Shown: positions 1-9,794, counted from the stretch's first letter. The stretch is 64,000 bases of DNA from Xanthobacter dioxanivorans (GCF_016807805.1 NZ_CP063362.1:2283001-2347000), one strand, 5' to 3'. Notes: a model not told the origin generated them from the sequence alone. Made by a program: numbers and translations.

Positions 1-508
1 GCTGGTCGCCGGCGGCTTCTCCTCCCGTTGCAACGCCGGTCAGGAGGTTGACCGTCACGCCGGCGCTGTCGGTGGTGTAGGAGGCCGTATCGCTCCCAGC
101 GCCGCCATCGAGGATATCGGCGCCGGTGCCACCCACGAGGATGTCGTCCCCGTCATTGCCCTTGAGGGTGTCGGCCGCATCGTCGCCGTACAGTGTGTCG
201 GCGTCGTTGCCGCCTTGGATGTAGTCAGCGCCGGTGCCGCCGTGGATGGTGTCGGCGCCGTCGCCCCCGATGAGGATGTCGTCGAGCGCCCCCCCGGTGA
301 TGGTGTCGTTGCCTGCGCCGCCGTCGATATAGCCGTTGGCGGCCGAGTTGCCGGTGATGGTGTCGTTGCCGGCGTTGGCGATAAGAGCTTCCAGATTGCC
401 GGTTGCCATGTTGATGGTGGCGTTTGTCGTGTTGGTAAGAATGCCGGTGTCGTAGCCGGCGCCCCCATCGATGGCCTGGGGTACCCCGCCTACGGTCCCT
501 AACCCTAG
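1..508 (-). pseudogene. RTX repeat tail of the AHH/RTX exoprotein, out of frame (partial)
   Basis: Read on the minus strand one frame away from the large upstream coding region, this stretch encodes a run of RTX calcium-binding nonapeptides: GGAGNDTITGG, GGDGADTIHGG, GNDGDDILVGG and GGTGADILDGG, followed by a typical linker (SDTASYTTDSAGVTVNLL). It is open to the window edge, so the C-terminal type I secretion signal lies outside. Continuity with the upstream protein is restored by one extra G in the G6 run (C6 on the + strand, 514-519), after which the join reads FTGGDYLGLGTVGGVPQ. There is no start codon or ribosome site of its own, so I treat it as the displaced 3' end of the gene at 505-7626. 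Whether the missing base is real or an assembly error cannot be told here. Confidence 0.8.
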
Positions 509-3500
509 ATAATCCCCCCGGTAAAGCCGCCGGCCCTGCCGTAGCTGCTCTGGTCAAAGAAGATCGTGTCGTCACCGAGGCCACCCAACAGGGTATCCGT
601 GTTGCCCAAGCCGCCATCGATCACGTCGGCTCCATCTCCGCCCTGAAGGTAATCGACGCCGTGTCCAGACTGCGAGCCCGAGATATACACCGGTGTGCTT
701 CCGAATGCGGTTACCCAATTTCCGACAGCACTATCGGTGCCGATGTATCCGGTTACGGTGTAGCCGGGCTGGCTATCGGTTTTTGGTTGGCTGAGGAGCT
801 GGAGGCTCGGCAGCCATGGCATTTGGGTCGTTGCCGGGCTGTTGACTGCAACTGCAACATGATTGCGGTTGGCGCCGCCGATCGTGTATTGGCTCTGGGA
901 GCCATTAAGAAGAATGTGGGTCGCTGCGAGTACTGGTGTCCGGGTATTTCCGTTATTGCCAAGCAGGGTCACCACGGTTTGCGCTTTCGCAGGTATACTG
1001 TCTGCTTCGTAATAGACATTCTGCTGCCCACTCGACGTGATGTAAGAAAAACCGTAAGGATCTGGTTGCGAAATCTTTACAGAATAAGTATTTTGTACGA
1101 GCAGTCCGCGCGTATAGGATACATTCGCCTGCGTGCGGATGATCTGATCGTTGCTTCCGACCGTGGTCACGTTGGCATCGGTCGCAGCTATAATGGTGTC
1201 GTTGGATCCGTAGACCGTGACGGAGGCGCCTGAGGCAACAGTAAGGCTGCCGTTTTCGAGCCAGACCCGATTCGTTTCGCCCAAGACATAGGCGTTGGTT
1301 TCACCGTCATCCAGGGCGACCGAGTTACCGTCGCCATTGATAAAGGTCCGCTCGGAATTATTGATGTCGACCGTGGTCGTCTTGGACTCGCCGTTCGCGC
1401 TCACCTCGATGACGAAGCTGCCGGTCACCGTGTTGCCGTTGTAGTCGGTGTGGGTCGTCGTCGAGCTGCCGTCGATATGTATCACTGTCGTTTCAACGGC
1501 CTCATACTTCCCGTTGAGGTCGCTATCCTGCTGAACGGTCTTGGTCAGACCGTCGGCGCTGATCGTGGTGACGATCTTGTCCTTGTTGCTTCCATTGCTG
1601 TTGAGGTGATGCCCCGTGGTCGCCTGGCTGCCGTCAATATTAATCTGTGTCGTTTCCGTGTAGTCGTTGGTGCCGTTGCCGTCCGTATCGGAGACCGTAG
1701 ACCGGCTGCGACCGTCGGTGCTCGTTGTAATGGTGGAGGAGTCGATGGGCGTCCCCGTGGCCGTCTTGTTGCTGACGACCGTCGTGGAACCGCCGTCAGC
1801 GGAAACTGTCGTCGCCTCGACGTGGTCGTAGTAGTTGTCGCCGTCGGTGTCTTTTTGCAGCGTGGTCGTGCGCCCATCGGCGCTGAGGGTCATGATACCC
1901 TGCTGGTGTACCGAACCGTCGACATTGGTGTCGATGATGGTCTCGGTCCGGCTGCCGTCGATGTTCTCAACGGTCACGTCGGAACGCGTCCGATCCGTGG
2001 TGCCGTTGCCGTCGAGGTCCCAGGTCACCGTCACGGTGAGGCCGTCGGCACTCACCGCCCGCGTCGCCCGGTCGAGCAAGAGGCCGGTCCGGCTGTAGTC
2101 GGAAGTGGTGGAGACGGAGCTGCCGTCGATTCCCTTCACGTTAACGACGGTCTGGTCGTCATGGCCGTCGCCGTCGGCATCGCGGGAGATGGACTGCGTG
2201 CGCCCGTCGGCGCTGATGGTGGTGATCTGGCGATCGATGAGGCCGCCGGCCGCTGTCGTGTTGCTCATCGTCTCTTGGCTGCTGCCGTCCGCATTCTGAA
2301 GCGTCGAGACCGTCCGTATGCGGTCGGTCTTGCCATCGCCATCGGTGTCCGTCGACGTGGTGGAGGTGAGCCCCGAGGCGCTCGTGACGGTGGTCGAGGA
2401 GGACAGGGCCACGAACGCCGTTTGCGCGGCGTTCAAGGTCTTCGCCTTGATGGTCTTGGTGCGGCTGCCATCGGCATTGACGACTGTGACGTCGCTGACC
2501 GACTGATCATTGGTCCCGTCGCCGTCCGTGTCCCACCACTTGGTCACGGAGAGCCCGTTGGCGCTTGCCGTCTCGGTGTATCGCGTCTTCAGGCCGCCGG
2601 CCGAGCCGAGATAGGAAACGACCTCGGTCGTCGAGCCGTTGGCGTTGAGCGTCGTCACGTCGGTCTGCGAGCCCTTGTTCGCGCCGTCTAGGGTCCAAGC
2701 CGTCGTCTTCGAGAGGCCGTTCGCGGTCGTGGTGATGGTTGTGGTGTCAGTGTGTGTTGCATTGGTGTTCTGAATGGTCTCGACCGTCGTGCCGTTTGTG
2801 TTCAGGACCGTGACGTCCGATCGCGTCTGGTAGGCGGTGCTGCTGCTGCCGGCGTACCACTGGATGGTGGTGGAGAGGCCGCTCGCGCTCTTCGTAAGCA
2901 CGGCCTTGTCCTTCGTCGAACCGTCGGCGTTGAGATCCGTGGAGGTGGTTACGACATTGCCGTTGGCCTGGATGGCAATCACCGTGCTCTTGTCATTATG
3001 ACCGTCGCCGTTGATGTCCTCCGTGACCGTGGTGGTGAGCTGGTCTGCGCTCACCGTCGTGGTCCGCTTCGATTTCAGCGGGCCGCTGATGGTGCCCGTA
3101 AAGTCGCTGAGGGTCTCGCTCTGGCTGCCGTCCGCCGCGAGCACCTTGACGTCGGTCTCGGTGAGATCGGTCGTACCGTCCCCGTTCGTGTCCCACGTCG
3201 TGGTGGTCGACAAACCGCTGGCGGATGTGGTGACCGCGGTCCTGTCTTTCACCGTGATTCCGTCGCCGGCCAGGTTGGTGACGGTCCGCGTCGTGCTCCC
3301 GTCTGTGGCCAGCACGGTGACGTCGGTCTGCTGGGCGTCGAATGTTCCGTCGCCATTGGCGTCCCACTGCGTGGTCTTTGAGAGTCCGTTGGCGGAGGTG
3401 GTCGTCACCGCCTTGTCCTTGTCCTTCAGCACGCCGTTCACGGTGCCGTTCACGGTGTAGTCGACGCTCGTCGTGACGGCGCTGCCGTCCTGCGCGATCT

Positions 3501-6500
3501 GAGACGCTATGCTTTGGTCAGTATGGCCATCGCCGTCAATATCTCGGAGAATGGAGACATTGCCATGGTTGCTCGTCGTCGTGAGCTCCTGTGCGATGAG
3601 CGCCCCGTTGCTGCTGAGATCGCTGATGGTGCGGCTGGTCGAGCCGTCGGCGTTGTGGACAGTGACATCAAAGCGCTTGGCGTCATAGTTCCCGTCGCCG
3701 TTCACATCCACCTGGGTGGTGATGGAAAGGCCGTTGCCGCTGGTGGTGAGCGCACTCTTGCCCTTCAGGATGGTGCCGGCTCCGTTGAAGTTCGAAACCG
3801 TCTTGGTCGTTGACCCGTCAGAGTTGACGACTGTGACATCCATGACCACCGCATCGAAGGAGCCATTGCCGTCGCGGTTCACTTGCGTCTTCGTCGTCCG
3901 TCCGTTGCCCGAGGTGGTGACAACGGTCTGGTCCTTGATCGTGTTGCCGTCGCCGGCGAGGACAGTGATGGTCCGCGTTGTGCTGCCGTCTGCGTTCAGC
4001 GTCGTGATGTCGGTTTTCTGGGCATCGAAAAGTGCATCGCCGTTGATGTTCCATTTCGTCGTCGTCGAGAGTCCATCGGCGGTAGTGCTGACGACCGTTT
4101 GGTCCTTCAGGGACCCAAGGACACCTGCCGGCTGATCGAAGTTGTAGTTCGATACAGTGGTCACCGTCTTGCCATCGGCCTGGACCTCGACCTTGGAAAT
4201 CCGGTCGTCATGGCCATCGCCGTTAAGGTCGTCGGTCTCGGTAGTCACGAGGTGGTTGGCGCTCACCGTCGTCGTCGCCTTGGCCCGGAGCGTGCCGTCG
4301 GTATTGAAGTCGCTCACCGTCTCCGTCTGGCTGCCGTCGCCTCCGAGCACCGCAACGTCCGTTTCGCTGCGATCGAAGGAGCCGTTGCCGTCGATGTCCC
4401 ATTGGGTGGTGGTGGACAGGCCGCCGGCGAGAGTGGTCACCACGGTCTTGTCCCGCAGCGAGCCGTTGGCGTTTGTCTCTGTGAAGGTGGTGGTTACGCT
4501 GCCGTCGCCATTGGTGACGGTGCCCGTCGTCTGGGTGAGGTCGACGGCGCCGTTGGCGTGCAGCGAAGTGGTGACGGTCGAGGTCTTGCCGTCAGCGCTC
4601 GTGGTGGTGACCGTACGCCCCGCGAGCGTCCCGTCAGCGTTGGTCACCGAGAGGGTGTCGACCTTGCTGCCGCCGCCGTTGACGACAATGGTCTCGGTGC
4701 TGTCAACATGGCCGTCGCCGTTTGCATCGGTGTAGATGGTGCGCGTGCGCCCGTCCGCGCTCCAGATTTCTTGGGCCCAATACATCTGCGTTCCGTTGAT
4801 GACGACGGTTCGCGCGGTCGAACCATCTGCATTCAAGGTCGTAGTATCTGTGTTGTAGAGCTCATAGATGCCATCGCCGTCCGTATCCGTCTGGACGATC
4901 TTCGCGAGACCATCCGCACTAAGGTCGGTGATAGTGGAGCTGATGACCGGATTGGTGGCGGTGTGGGCGGCATCGCCGACCGTCAGGTTGTCGAAAGTCG
5001 CGGAGCTGCCATTGGCGTTGACGACCATGTATGTGGCACGGGTAACGTCAATGGATCCGTTGCCGTCGAGGTCGCTCTCGGTGGTCTTGGTGCGCCCGTC
5101 GGCGCTGGTCGTGACGATGTCTCGACTGACAAGCGTGTGCGGTGCGGCTTGCCCCGCGACGGCGTCTTGTCCCGCATAATTGAGGACCGTCTCAACCCGG
5201 CTGCCGTTCGCCTGAACGATTGTAGTATCGGTCTGGGTCGCGACCAGCGTGCCGCTGCTGCTGCCCAAGTATTGCTTCACCGTTTTCGACAGTCCGTCCG
5301 CCGTAGTCGTCACCACGCCCGAGTCAATGGCTGTCCCGTTGGGGGCGAGATCGGTCAGGGTGACGGTGGTGCCGCTGGCGTTGGTCACTCGGCTTTCGGT
5401 CTGGTCGGCGATGCCGTTGCCGTCGAGGTCATAGGTGATGGTGATCGTCTTGCCGTCGGCGCTGCGGACCGTGCTCGTGCGATCGACCAGGGCGCCGACC
5501 ACATTGGTGTCGGAAACGGTGGTGGTGCGGCTGCCGTCGGCATTGACGACGATGGCCTGGGTCTGGGTCGTGTCGATGATGCCGTCGCCGTCCAGGTCCT
5601 GCTTCAGGGTGCGGGTCAGGCCGTTGGCGCTGGTGGTGCTCACCGTCTCCTTGGCGAGGCTTCCGTCGGCATCGTAGGCCTTCACGTCGATGGAAGTGGA
5701 GCCGTCGCCGTTGACGGTGGTGGTGCGCTGGACGAGGTAGCCATCGTTGTCATAGGCCAGCATAACGTCGGCGGCGGTGCCGGTCGACCCATCGGACTTG
5801 GTGAAGGTGGTGGAGCCGAGGATCTGGGATCCGTCGGCAAGAACAGCCTGGGTGTTGTCGGGCTTCAAGTTTATGGAGGTGATGCCGAGCTGGGCGAGGG
5901 TCTTGAGCGTGGTGGTACCGTCGGTGTTGGTGACCAGCACCTTGAAGCTCGCCCATTGGGCATCGCCCGAGTCCAGCTTGCCGTTGTGGTTGGTGTCGAA
6001 CACGTCCGCCAGCGCCTGCATGTCGCTGGTGGCGGTCGGGTCCCAGGAGGTGAACTGGAACGCCCGCGGGGAATCGACATCCCCGGTGCCGGTATAGTCG
6101 TAGACGAGGACGCCATCACCGGCCCCCGCCCAGGCGGTGCGGTGCTCGGTCCCGTCGCCATTGGCGTCCATGTAGGTGTTGGACGAGGTGCGCTCGGTGA
6201 TGCTGATGCCGTCGCCGTTCAGGTCGAGAAGGACGGGGAACGAGAAACTAACGCCGGCGCTATAGTAGCCGACAGACGAATCAAAGTAGCCGTTGTAACT
6301 ATATCCAGAATAACTATTCTGTGAATAATAATAATTCGATGTATAATATGAATTTGAGCTGAAAACATAGTCTGAATTTATATATATACTTGAAGAATAT
6401 GACTCAAATGAATATAATTCAGATGAATAATCTATGTTATTATAATAATATATATCATTTATCCCGAAATTCATGTTGTCTGACGAAATATAGGAGGTGG

Positions 6501-7626
6501 ACTGATCGGCGTCAGAGTATGTGGAATCTTGCGCGCTAGCAGCTTCTGCGCCAATCACAGCGCCGCCGATCATTCCCAATACAGCAGTCACCGCCCCGGA
6601 CTCCAGAGCTGCGCTGCCCATTGCAGCCGCTCCGACAGCTAATTCAGGTGCAAACGCAACAGCGGCGACCGCGCCAACACCGATCAAGGCCCATTGCTGC
6701 CAAGAGACACTCGACAATACGGCGCTGATCGACCAGCTATCTGCGGCAGAATCAGAGCTAAGTATTGTTGGCTGAGACGGTGCTTCGTCGTACGTTTCGC
6801 GAAACCCTCCCAAGGCCTGGATCGGGAGGCTTTCCTGCGGAAAATCTAATCCCGTAGGTAGGGTGATCAGAATGCTCGTAGGAAGGACTTCCGAGGAGTA
6901 TCCACCGCCAATCGCGCCAGAATACGAAAACGCCCCATCAATACCATGGTATTGTTCAGCCCATCCAGATAATGAACTGTCAATTTGTGTCATAAAATTT
7001 GAATTATAATCATTTTTCGCGTTATCTCGAATCTCAGAGGCTGCCGCGTCAAAATCGATAGCTGAATGGTAGTCGGCCAAGCTGCCAGAAAAGCCCCAAC
7101 GAGAAAGAATGGCATCTTGAGGCGACAGAGGAGTGAATCTCCCCCCAGCTTGAGCTTGAAGTATAGATATTGGATTTCCGCTTTTATCCATTATACGTCC
7201 AAATGAATCAAAATTTGGAGAAACACCGTATCGCAGAAAATCCTGATATGACTGAGCCAAACCCTTTACGTCATTTCCGGCAAGCGTTTTTGCCTCGAAA
7301 AGATCCATTCCCATTGACATGTACAAATTTGTTTGGTGTGTAAAAATTTCATTAATATCTATTCGGTTCGCCAGTTCAATTTGAGTTTGGCGATTCTGAT
7401 AGTGGCTGCCTAAATGCAATGCGAGATTGAGGCCATCCGCAACAGTTCGGTCGCTCGGAAGTAAAATGCCATTTCCAGAAAAGAAATTACTTGTGTTGAG
7501 AATATTGTTTTCAAATAGAAATGATAGAACTTCGACTTTCTGAATCGTGCTTTTCATAATTATATGGTGGGCCTGCATAATCCCGAACGGATCGCGGGGG
7601 CGATTGCTGAAGTCAAGGTTGCCCAT
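505..7626 (-). CDS. Type I-secreted RTX-like exoprotein with N-terminal AHH nuclease toxin domain (frameshifted near C-terminus)
   Basis: 2373 codons to a TAG created by a frameshift. Residues 19-21 are AHH, followed by NGILLP at 52-57 and HLGSHY at 71-76. This is the motif order of the AHH family of HNH/Endo VII nucleases used as polymorphic toxins. Residues about 295-362 are a hydrophobic Gly/Ala-rich segment that could insert into membrane. Residues about 369-458 are very rich in Tyr, Ser and Asn and come from AT-rich DNA. Residues about 462-640 contain the LLDLNGDGI / VFDTNHNGKLDSGDA module usual in large type I-secreted proteins. Residues about 642-2068 are some 25-30 repeats of 50-56 residues, each with a DxDGDG-like loop and an ADGS-T-T strand. 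RTX nonapeptides start near 2310 and continue out of frame at 1-508. The start has an AGGGG site seven bases upstream. The gene lies 33 bp after the putative immunity gene in the secretion operon. The nuclease assignment is by motif; no activity is shown. Confidence 0.85.
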   Translation of the reverse strand: MGNLDFSNRPRDPFGIMQAHHIIMKSTIQKVEVLSFLFENNILNTSNFFSGNGILLPSDRTVADGLNLALHLGSHYQNRQTQIELANRIDINEIFTHQTNLYMSMGMDLFEAKTLAGNDVKGLAQSYQDFLRYGVSPNFDSFGRIMDKSGNPISILQAQAGGRFTPLSPQDAILSRWGFSGSLADYHSAIDFDAAASEIRDNAKNDYNSNFMTQIDSSLSGWAEQYHGIDGAFSYSGAIGGGYSSEVLPTSILITLPTGLDFPQESLPIQALGGFRETYDEAPSQPTILSSDSAADSWSISAVLSSVSWQQWALIGVGAVAAVAFAPELAVGAAAMGSAALESGAVTAVLGMIGGAVIGAEAASAQDSTYSDADQSTSYISSDNMNFGINDIYYYNNIDYSSELYSFESYSSSIYINSDYVFSSNSYYTSNYYYSQNSYSGYSYNGYFDSSVGYYSAGVSFSFPVLLDLNGDGISITERTSSNTYMDANGDGTEHRTAWAGAGDGVLVYDYTGTGDVDSPRAFQFTSWDPTATSDMQALADVFDTNHNGKLDSGDAQWASFKVLVTNTDGTTTLKTLAQLGITSINLKPDNTQAVLADGSQILGSTTFTKSDGSTGTAADVMLAYDNDGYLVQRTTTVNGDGSTSIDVKAYDADGSLAKETVSTTSANGLTRTLKQDLDGDGIIDTTQTQAIVVNADGSRTTTVSDTNVVGALVDRTSTVRSADGKTITITYDLDGNGIADQTESRVTNASGTTVTLTDLAPNGTAIDSGVVTTTADGLSKTVKQYLGSSSGTLVATQTDTTIVQANGSRVETVLNYAGQDAVAGQAAPHTLVSRDIVTTSADGRTKTTESDLDGNGSIDVTRATYMVVNANGSSATFDNLTVGDAAHTATNPVISSTITDLSADGLAKIVQTDTDGDGIYELYNTDTTTLNADGSTARTVVINGTQMYWAQEIWSADGRTRTIYTDANGDGHVDSTETIVVNGGGSKVDTLSVTNADGTLAGRTVTTTSADGKTSTVTTSLHANGAVDLTQTTGTVTNGDGSVTTTFTETNANGSLRDKTVVTTLAGGLSTTTQWDIDGNGSFDRSETDVAVLGGDGSQTETVSDFNTDGTLRAKATTTVSANHLVTTETDDLNGDGHDDRISKVEVQADGKTVTTVSNYNFDQPAGVLGSLKDQTVVSTTADGLSTTTKWNINGDALFDAQKTDITTLNADGSTTRTITVLAGDGNTIKDQTVVTTSGNGRTTKTQVNRDGNGSFDAVVMDVTVVNSDGSTTKTVSNFNGAGTILKGKSALTTSGNGLSITTQVDVNGDGNYDAKRFDVTVHNADGSTSRTISDLSSNGALIAQELTTTSNHGNVSILRDIDGDGHTDQSIASQIAQDGSAVTTSVDYTVNGTVNGVLKDKDKAVTTTSANGLSKTTQWDANGDGTFDAQQTDVTVLATDGSTTRTVTNLAGDGITVKDRTAVTTSASGLSTTTTWDTNGDGTTDLTETDVKVLAADGSQSETLSDFTGTISGPLKSKRTTTVSADQLTTTVTEDINGDGHNDKSTVIAIQANGNVVTTSTDLNADGSTKDKAVLTKSASGLSTTIQWYAGSSSTAYQTRSDVTVLNTNGTTVETIQNTNATHTDTTTITTTANGLSKTTAWTLDGANKGSQTDVTTLNANGSTTEVVSYLGSAGGLKTRYTETASANGLSVTKWWDTDGDGTNDQSVSDVTVVNADGSRTKTIKAKTLNAAQTAFVALSSSTTVTSASGLTSTTSTDTDGDGKTDRIRTVSTLQNADGSSQETMSNTTAAGGLIDRQITTISADGRTQSISRDADGDGHDDQTVVNVKGIDGSSVSTTSDYSRTGLLLDRATRAVSADGLTVTVTWDLDGNGTTDRTRSDVTVENIDGSRTETIIDTNVDGSVHQQGIMTLSADGRTTTLQKDTDGDNYYDHVEATTVSADGGSTTVVSNKTATGTPIDSSTITTSTDGRSRSTVSDTDGNGTNDYTETTQINIDGSQATTGHHLNSNGSNKDKIVTTISADGLTKTVQQDSDLNGKYEAVETTVIHIDGSSTTTHTDYNGNTVTGSFVIEVSANGESKTTTVDINNSERTFINGDGNSVALDDGETNAYVLGETNRVWLENGSLTVASGASVTVYGSNDTIIAATDANVTTVGSNDQIIRTQANVSYTRGLLVQNTYSVKISQPDPYGFSYITSSGQQNVYYEADSIPAKAQTVVTLLGNNGNTRTPVLAATHILLNGSQSQYTIGGANRNHVAVAVNSPATTQMPWLPSLQLLSQPKTDSQPGYTVTGYIGTDSAVGNWVTAFGSTPVYISGSQSGHGVDYLQGGDGADVIDGGLGNTDTLLGGLGDDTIFFDQSSYGRAGGFTGGII

Positions 7627-7659
7627 GATGCACCCCTATATTTAGATGGTCGGCTCAGG

Positions 7660-8328
7660 TCAGAGGATTTTTACGCTACGAATGTTCAGAGGGCTAAGTC
7701 CTGCCTGCCTCACGCGCGCGATTAGGGCTTCCGAGAAAAACAGCTCGTTTACGTCATCGATTGTCCCATGCCAAATATTTGATTGAGGGATCATATTTTT
7801 ATGGAATGTAAGTTTGAATGGATTTCCTATTTTAACTGTTCGAAGAATTGATGTCGATCCATCTATAGTGTTATCTAATTTAGTATCTCTGATTGTTATA
7901 TTTGATCTATCAAAAAACAACGCCCTTGCGGTTATCACGATATTCATAATGTAATATGATTTGTTAATAGATTTTCCATTTTGATCAATTACATTTTTAA
8001 TCCTAATAAACTGATGTTTATCTGGATCAAGAGAATTAACAATTTCTACAAAATCACCGGAAACTAGCTTAAATCCACCCCACGGGCCAATCCCAAAATC
8101 GGGAAGCGGTCGCGCCGCGCGTTTTGTCGTGATTGTCGAGGGCGCTGACGCTGCCAGTTCGTCAGGAGCCCAGATGCGAAACTGGAGGCATCCGTCTAAC
8201 GTCATTCCACGCCAGAGCCGGCCATTGACTTCCAAATCGCGTTTAATCTGCTCACCACCACCGCTAAAATTCGGGGCAATATATTGCTCCTCGTTGAAAG
8301 GAAGCTGGACGAGGTACGCTGATTCCAT
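7660..8328 (-). CDS. Putative immunity protein for the AHH toxin (Imm11/DUF1629-like)
   Basis: About 222 residues from the ATG at 8328, preceded by AAAGGATGGGAAA; an in-frame start at 8382 would overlap the hlyD-like stop and lacks a better site. There is no signal peptide or membrane segment, so the protein should be cytosolic. The C-terminal part (NIWHGTIDDVNELFFSEAL, then RVRQAGLSPLNIRSVKI) has the 'F-S-E-x-L...agl' ending seen in Imm11/DUF1629-type immunity proteins; I rate that family match as probable, not certain. Its DNA is markedly AT-rich compared with the transporter genes, as is common for immunity genes. It is co-directional with, and 33 bp before, the toxin gene. Because the toxin domain is at the N-terminus of the exoprotein, this 5' position puts toxin and immunity coding regions side by side. 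Confidence 0.6.
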   Translation of the reverse strand: MESAYLVQLPFNEEQYIAPNFSGGGEQIKRDLEVNGRLWRGMTLDGCLQFRIWAPDELAASAPSTITTKRAARPLPDFGIGPWGGFKLVSGDFVEIVNSLDPDKHQFIRIKNVIDQNGKSINKSYYIMNIVITARALFFDRSNITIRDTKLDNTIDGSTSILRTVKIGNPFKLTFHKNMIPQSNIWHGTIDDVNELFFSEALIARVRQAGLSPLNIRSVKIL

Positions 8329-8378
8329 TTTCCCATCCTTTCCAGCTAAACATGAGGGACACGTGGCAGCGGTGCGCC

Positions 8379-9794
8379 TCACCTCTCCCTCCCCGCATCA
8401 TGCCTGTATCGGAGCAGCGGCGACAGCAGATACTCGATGATCCGCCTTTGCCCGGTCCGGATCTCCGCCGTCACCGCCATCCCCGGCTCGATCGCCTTGA
8501 AGCCTTGCTCGGTATCCATCCCGCCCTCGCGCACCGATATGCGCGCCACATAGGCCGGCTGGCGGGCCTGGCGCTCGGCCTCGTCCGCCGGCGCGTCCGC
8601 CTCCTTGGCCCGGTCGAGCTTTGTGTCCGACATCACCGCATCCCGGCTCACGCTGTCCACCGTCCCGTGCAGAAGCCCGTAGCGGGTGAAGGTGAAGGCC
8701 TCCACCTTCACCTCCGCCGCCTGGCCCGGCTGCACGAAGCCCACGTCCCGGTTGGCGAGGTTCGCCTCGATCTCAAGCCGGCTGTCCTTCGGTACGATCA
8801 TCAGCACTTGCTGCGCCGGTGTCACCACCCCGCCGATGGTGTGGATGGAAAGCTGCTGCACGGTGCCGTCCACCGGAGCGGTCAGCGTCTGCCAGGCGCG
8901 CCGCTGCGTCGCCTTCACCGCTTCCTGCTCGTGCTCGGAGGCCGCGACCTGCACCTTGGCCAGCTCGGCGAACAGGGACTTGCGATACTCGGACTCCACC
9001 TCCGCCTTCTGGCGGTCCAGGGCGCCCAGAGCCGCCGTCACCTCTTCCTCCTTGTGCCCGTCGACGATCAACTGCTGCTCCTGCTCCACCAGAAGCTGCT
9101 GCGCCTGGAGATAGAGGACCTTGGTGCCGAAGCCCTTCTTCATCAAGCTTTCGCGGATCTCGAACTGGCCGCGCAGCATGGGCAGCGTCGCCTCGCCCTT
9201 GGCGAGAGTGGCCTGCACCGAGCGGCGCTCTGCCTGCTTCTGGGCGATCTGGCCCTCGATGGCGGCAAGCTTGGCCACGTGCTCCGCCCGCTGCTCCTCC
9301 ATCTGCCGCCGCTCGGTGGCGACAAGGCCCGCATCCACCCCGGTCGGGGCGAGGAAGGTGGAGGTGTCGTCCAGCAGCAGAGCGGTGATGCGCGCCATGT
9401 CGAGCCGGTCCTGCGCCAGCGTGCGCAGCAGCCGCTTTTCGTCCGCCTCGCTGGCCGTGGGGTCGATCTCGATGAGCACGTCGCCGGCCTTCACCGCCAT
9501 GCCGTCCTTCACATGGATTGCGCGAACGACGCCGGTCTCGAACGGCTGGATCACCTTGGTGCGGCCCGTGGGCACGAAGCGGCCCGAGGCCGTGGCGATG
9601 ATGTCGATGGTGCCGAACCAGCTCCAGGCCAAGGCCAGGAGGAAGAAGGCGATGATGCTCCCGGCGATCGCCCGGCCTACCGGGGACGGCGGCGTCTCCA
9701 CGATCTCCAGCGCCGCCGGCAGGAACTCCAGCTCGGCCCGCCGGCGCTTCGAGCCGGCAATGTGCAGCGGGATGATGCGCGCGTCAGCCGACAT
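8379..9794 (-). CDS. HlyD-family type I secretion membrane fusion (adaptor) protein
   Basis: About 471 residues from the ATG at 9794, which overlaps the end of the ABC transporter gene by 11 bases, suggesting translational coupling; the in-frame extension to 9830 lies wholly inside that gene. It has a short cytoplasmic tail, one membrane segment near residues 43-62 (AIAGSIIAFFLLALAWSW), a lipoyl-like half motif (VIQPFETGVVRAIHVKDG), a long helical hairpin rich in Glu, Gln and Arg, and a C-terminal beta domain ending in a HlyD-type EPGMAVTAEIRTG motif. The protein bridges the inner-membrane ABC exporter to a TolC-like outer membrane channel, which is not encoded in this window. Family assignment is firm; the substrate is inferred from the downstream exoprotein. 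Confidence 0.93.
   Translation of the reverse strand: MSADARIIPLHIAGSKRRRAELEFLPAALEIVETPPSPVGRAIAGSIIAFFLLALAWSWFGTIDIIATASGRFVPTGRTKVIQPFETGVVRAIHVKDGMAVKAGDVLIEIDPTASEADEKRLLRTLAQDRLDMARITALLLDDTSTFLAPTGVDAGLVATERRQMEEQRAEHVAKLAAIEGQIAQKQAERRSVQATLAKGEATLPMLRGQFEIRESLMKKGFGTKVLYLQAQQLLVEQEQQLIVDGHKEEEVTAALGALDRQKAEVESEYRKSLFAELAKVQVAASEHEQEAVKATQRRAWQTLTAPVDGTVQQLSIHTIGGVVTPAQQVLMIVPKDSRLEIEANLANRDVGFVQPGQAAEVKVEAFTFTRYGLLHGTVDSVSRDAVMSDTKLDRAKEADAPADEAERQARQPAYVARISVREGGMDTEQGFKAIEPGMAVTAEIRTGQRRIIEYLLSPLLRYRHDAGRER

Noticed and set aside
3883..6324. 813-codon plus-strand frame across the toxin repeats
   Set aside because: Its repeats are just the antisense image of the DxDGDG repeat array.
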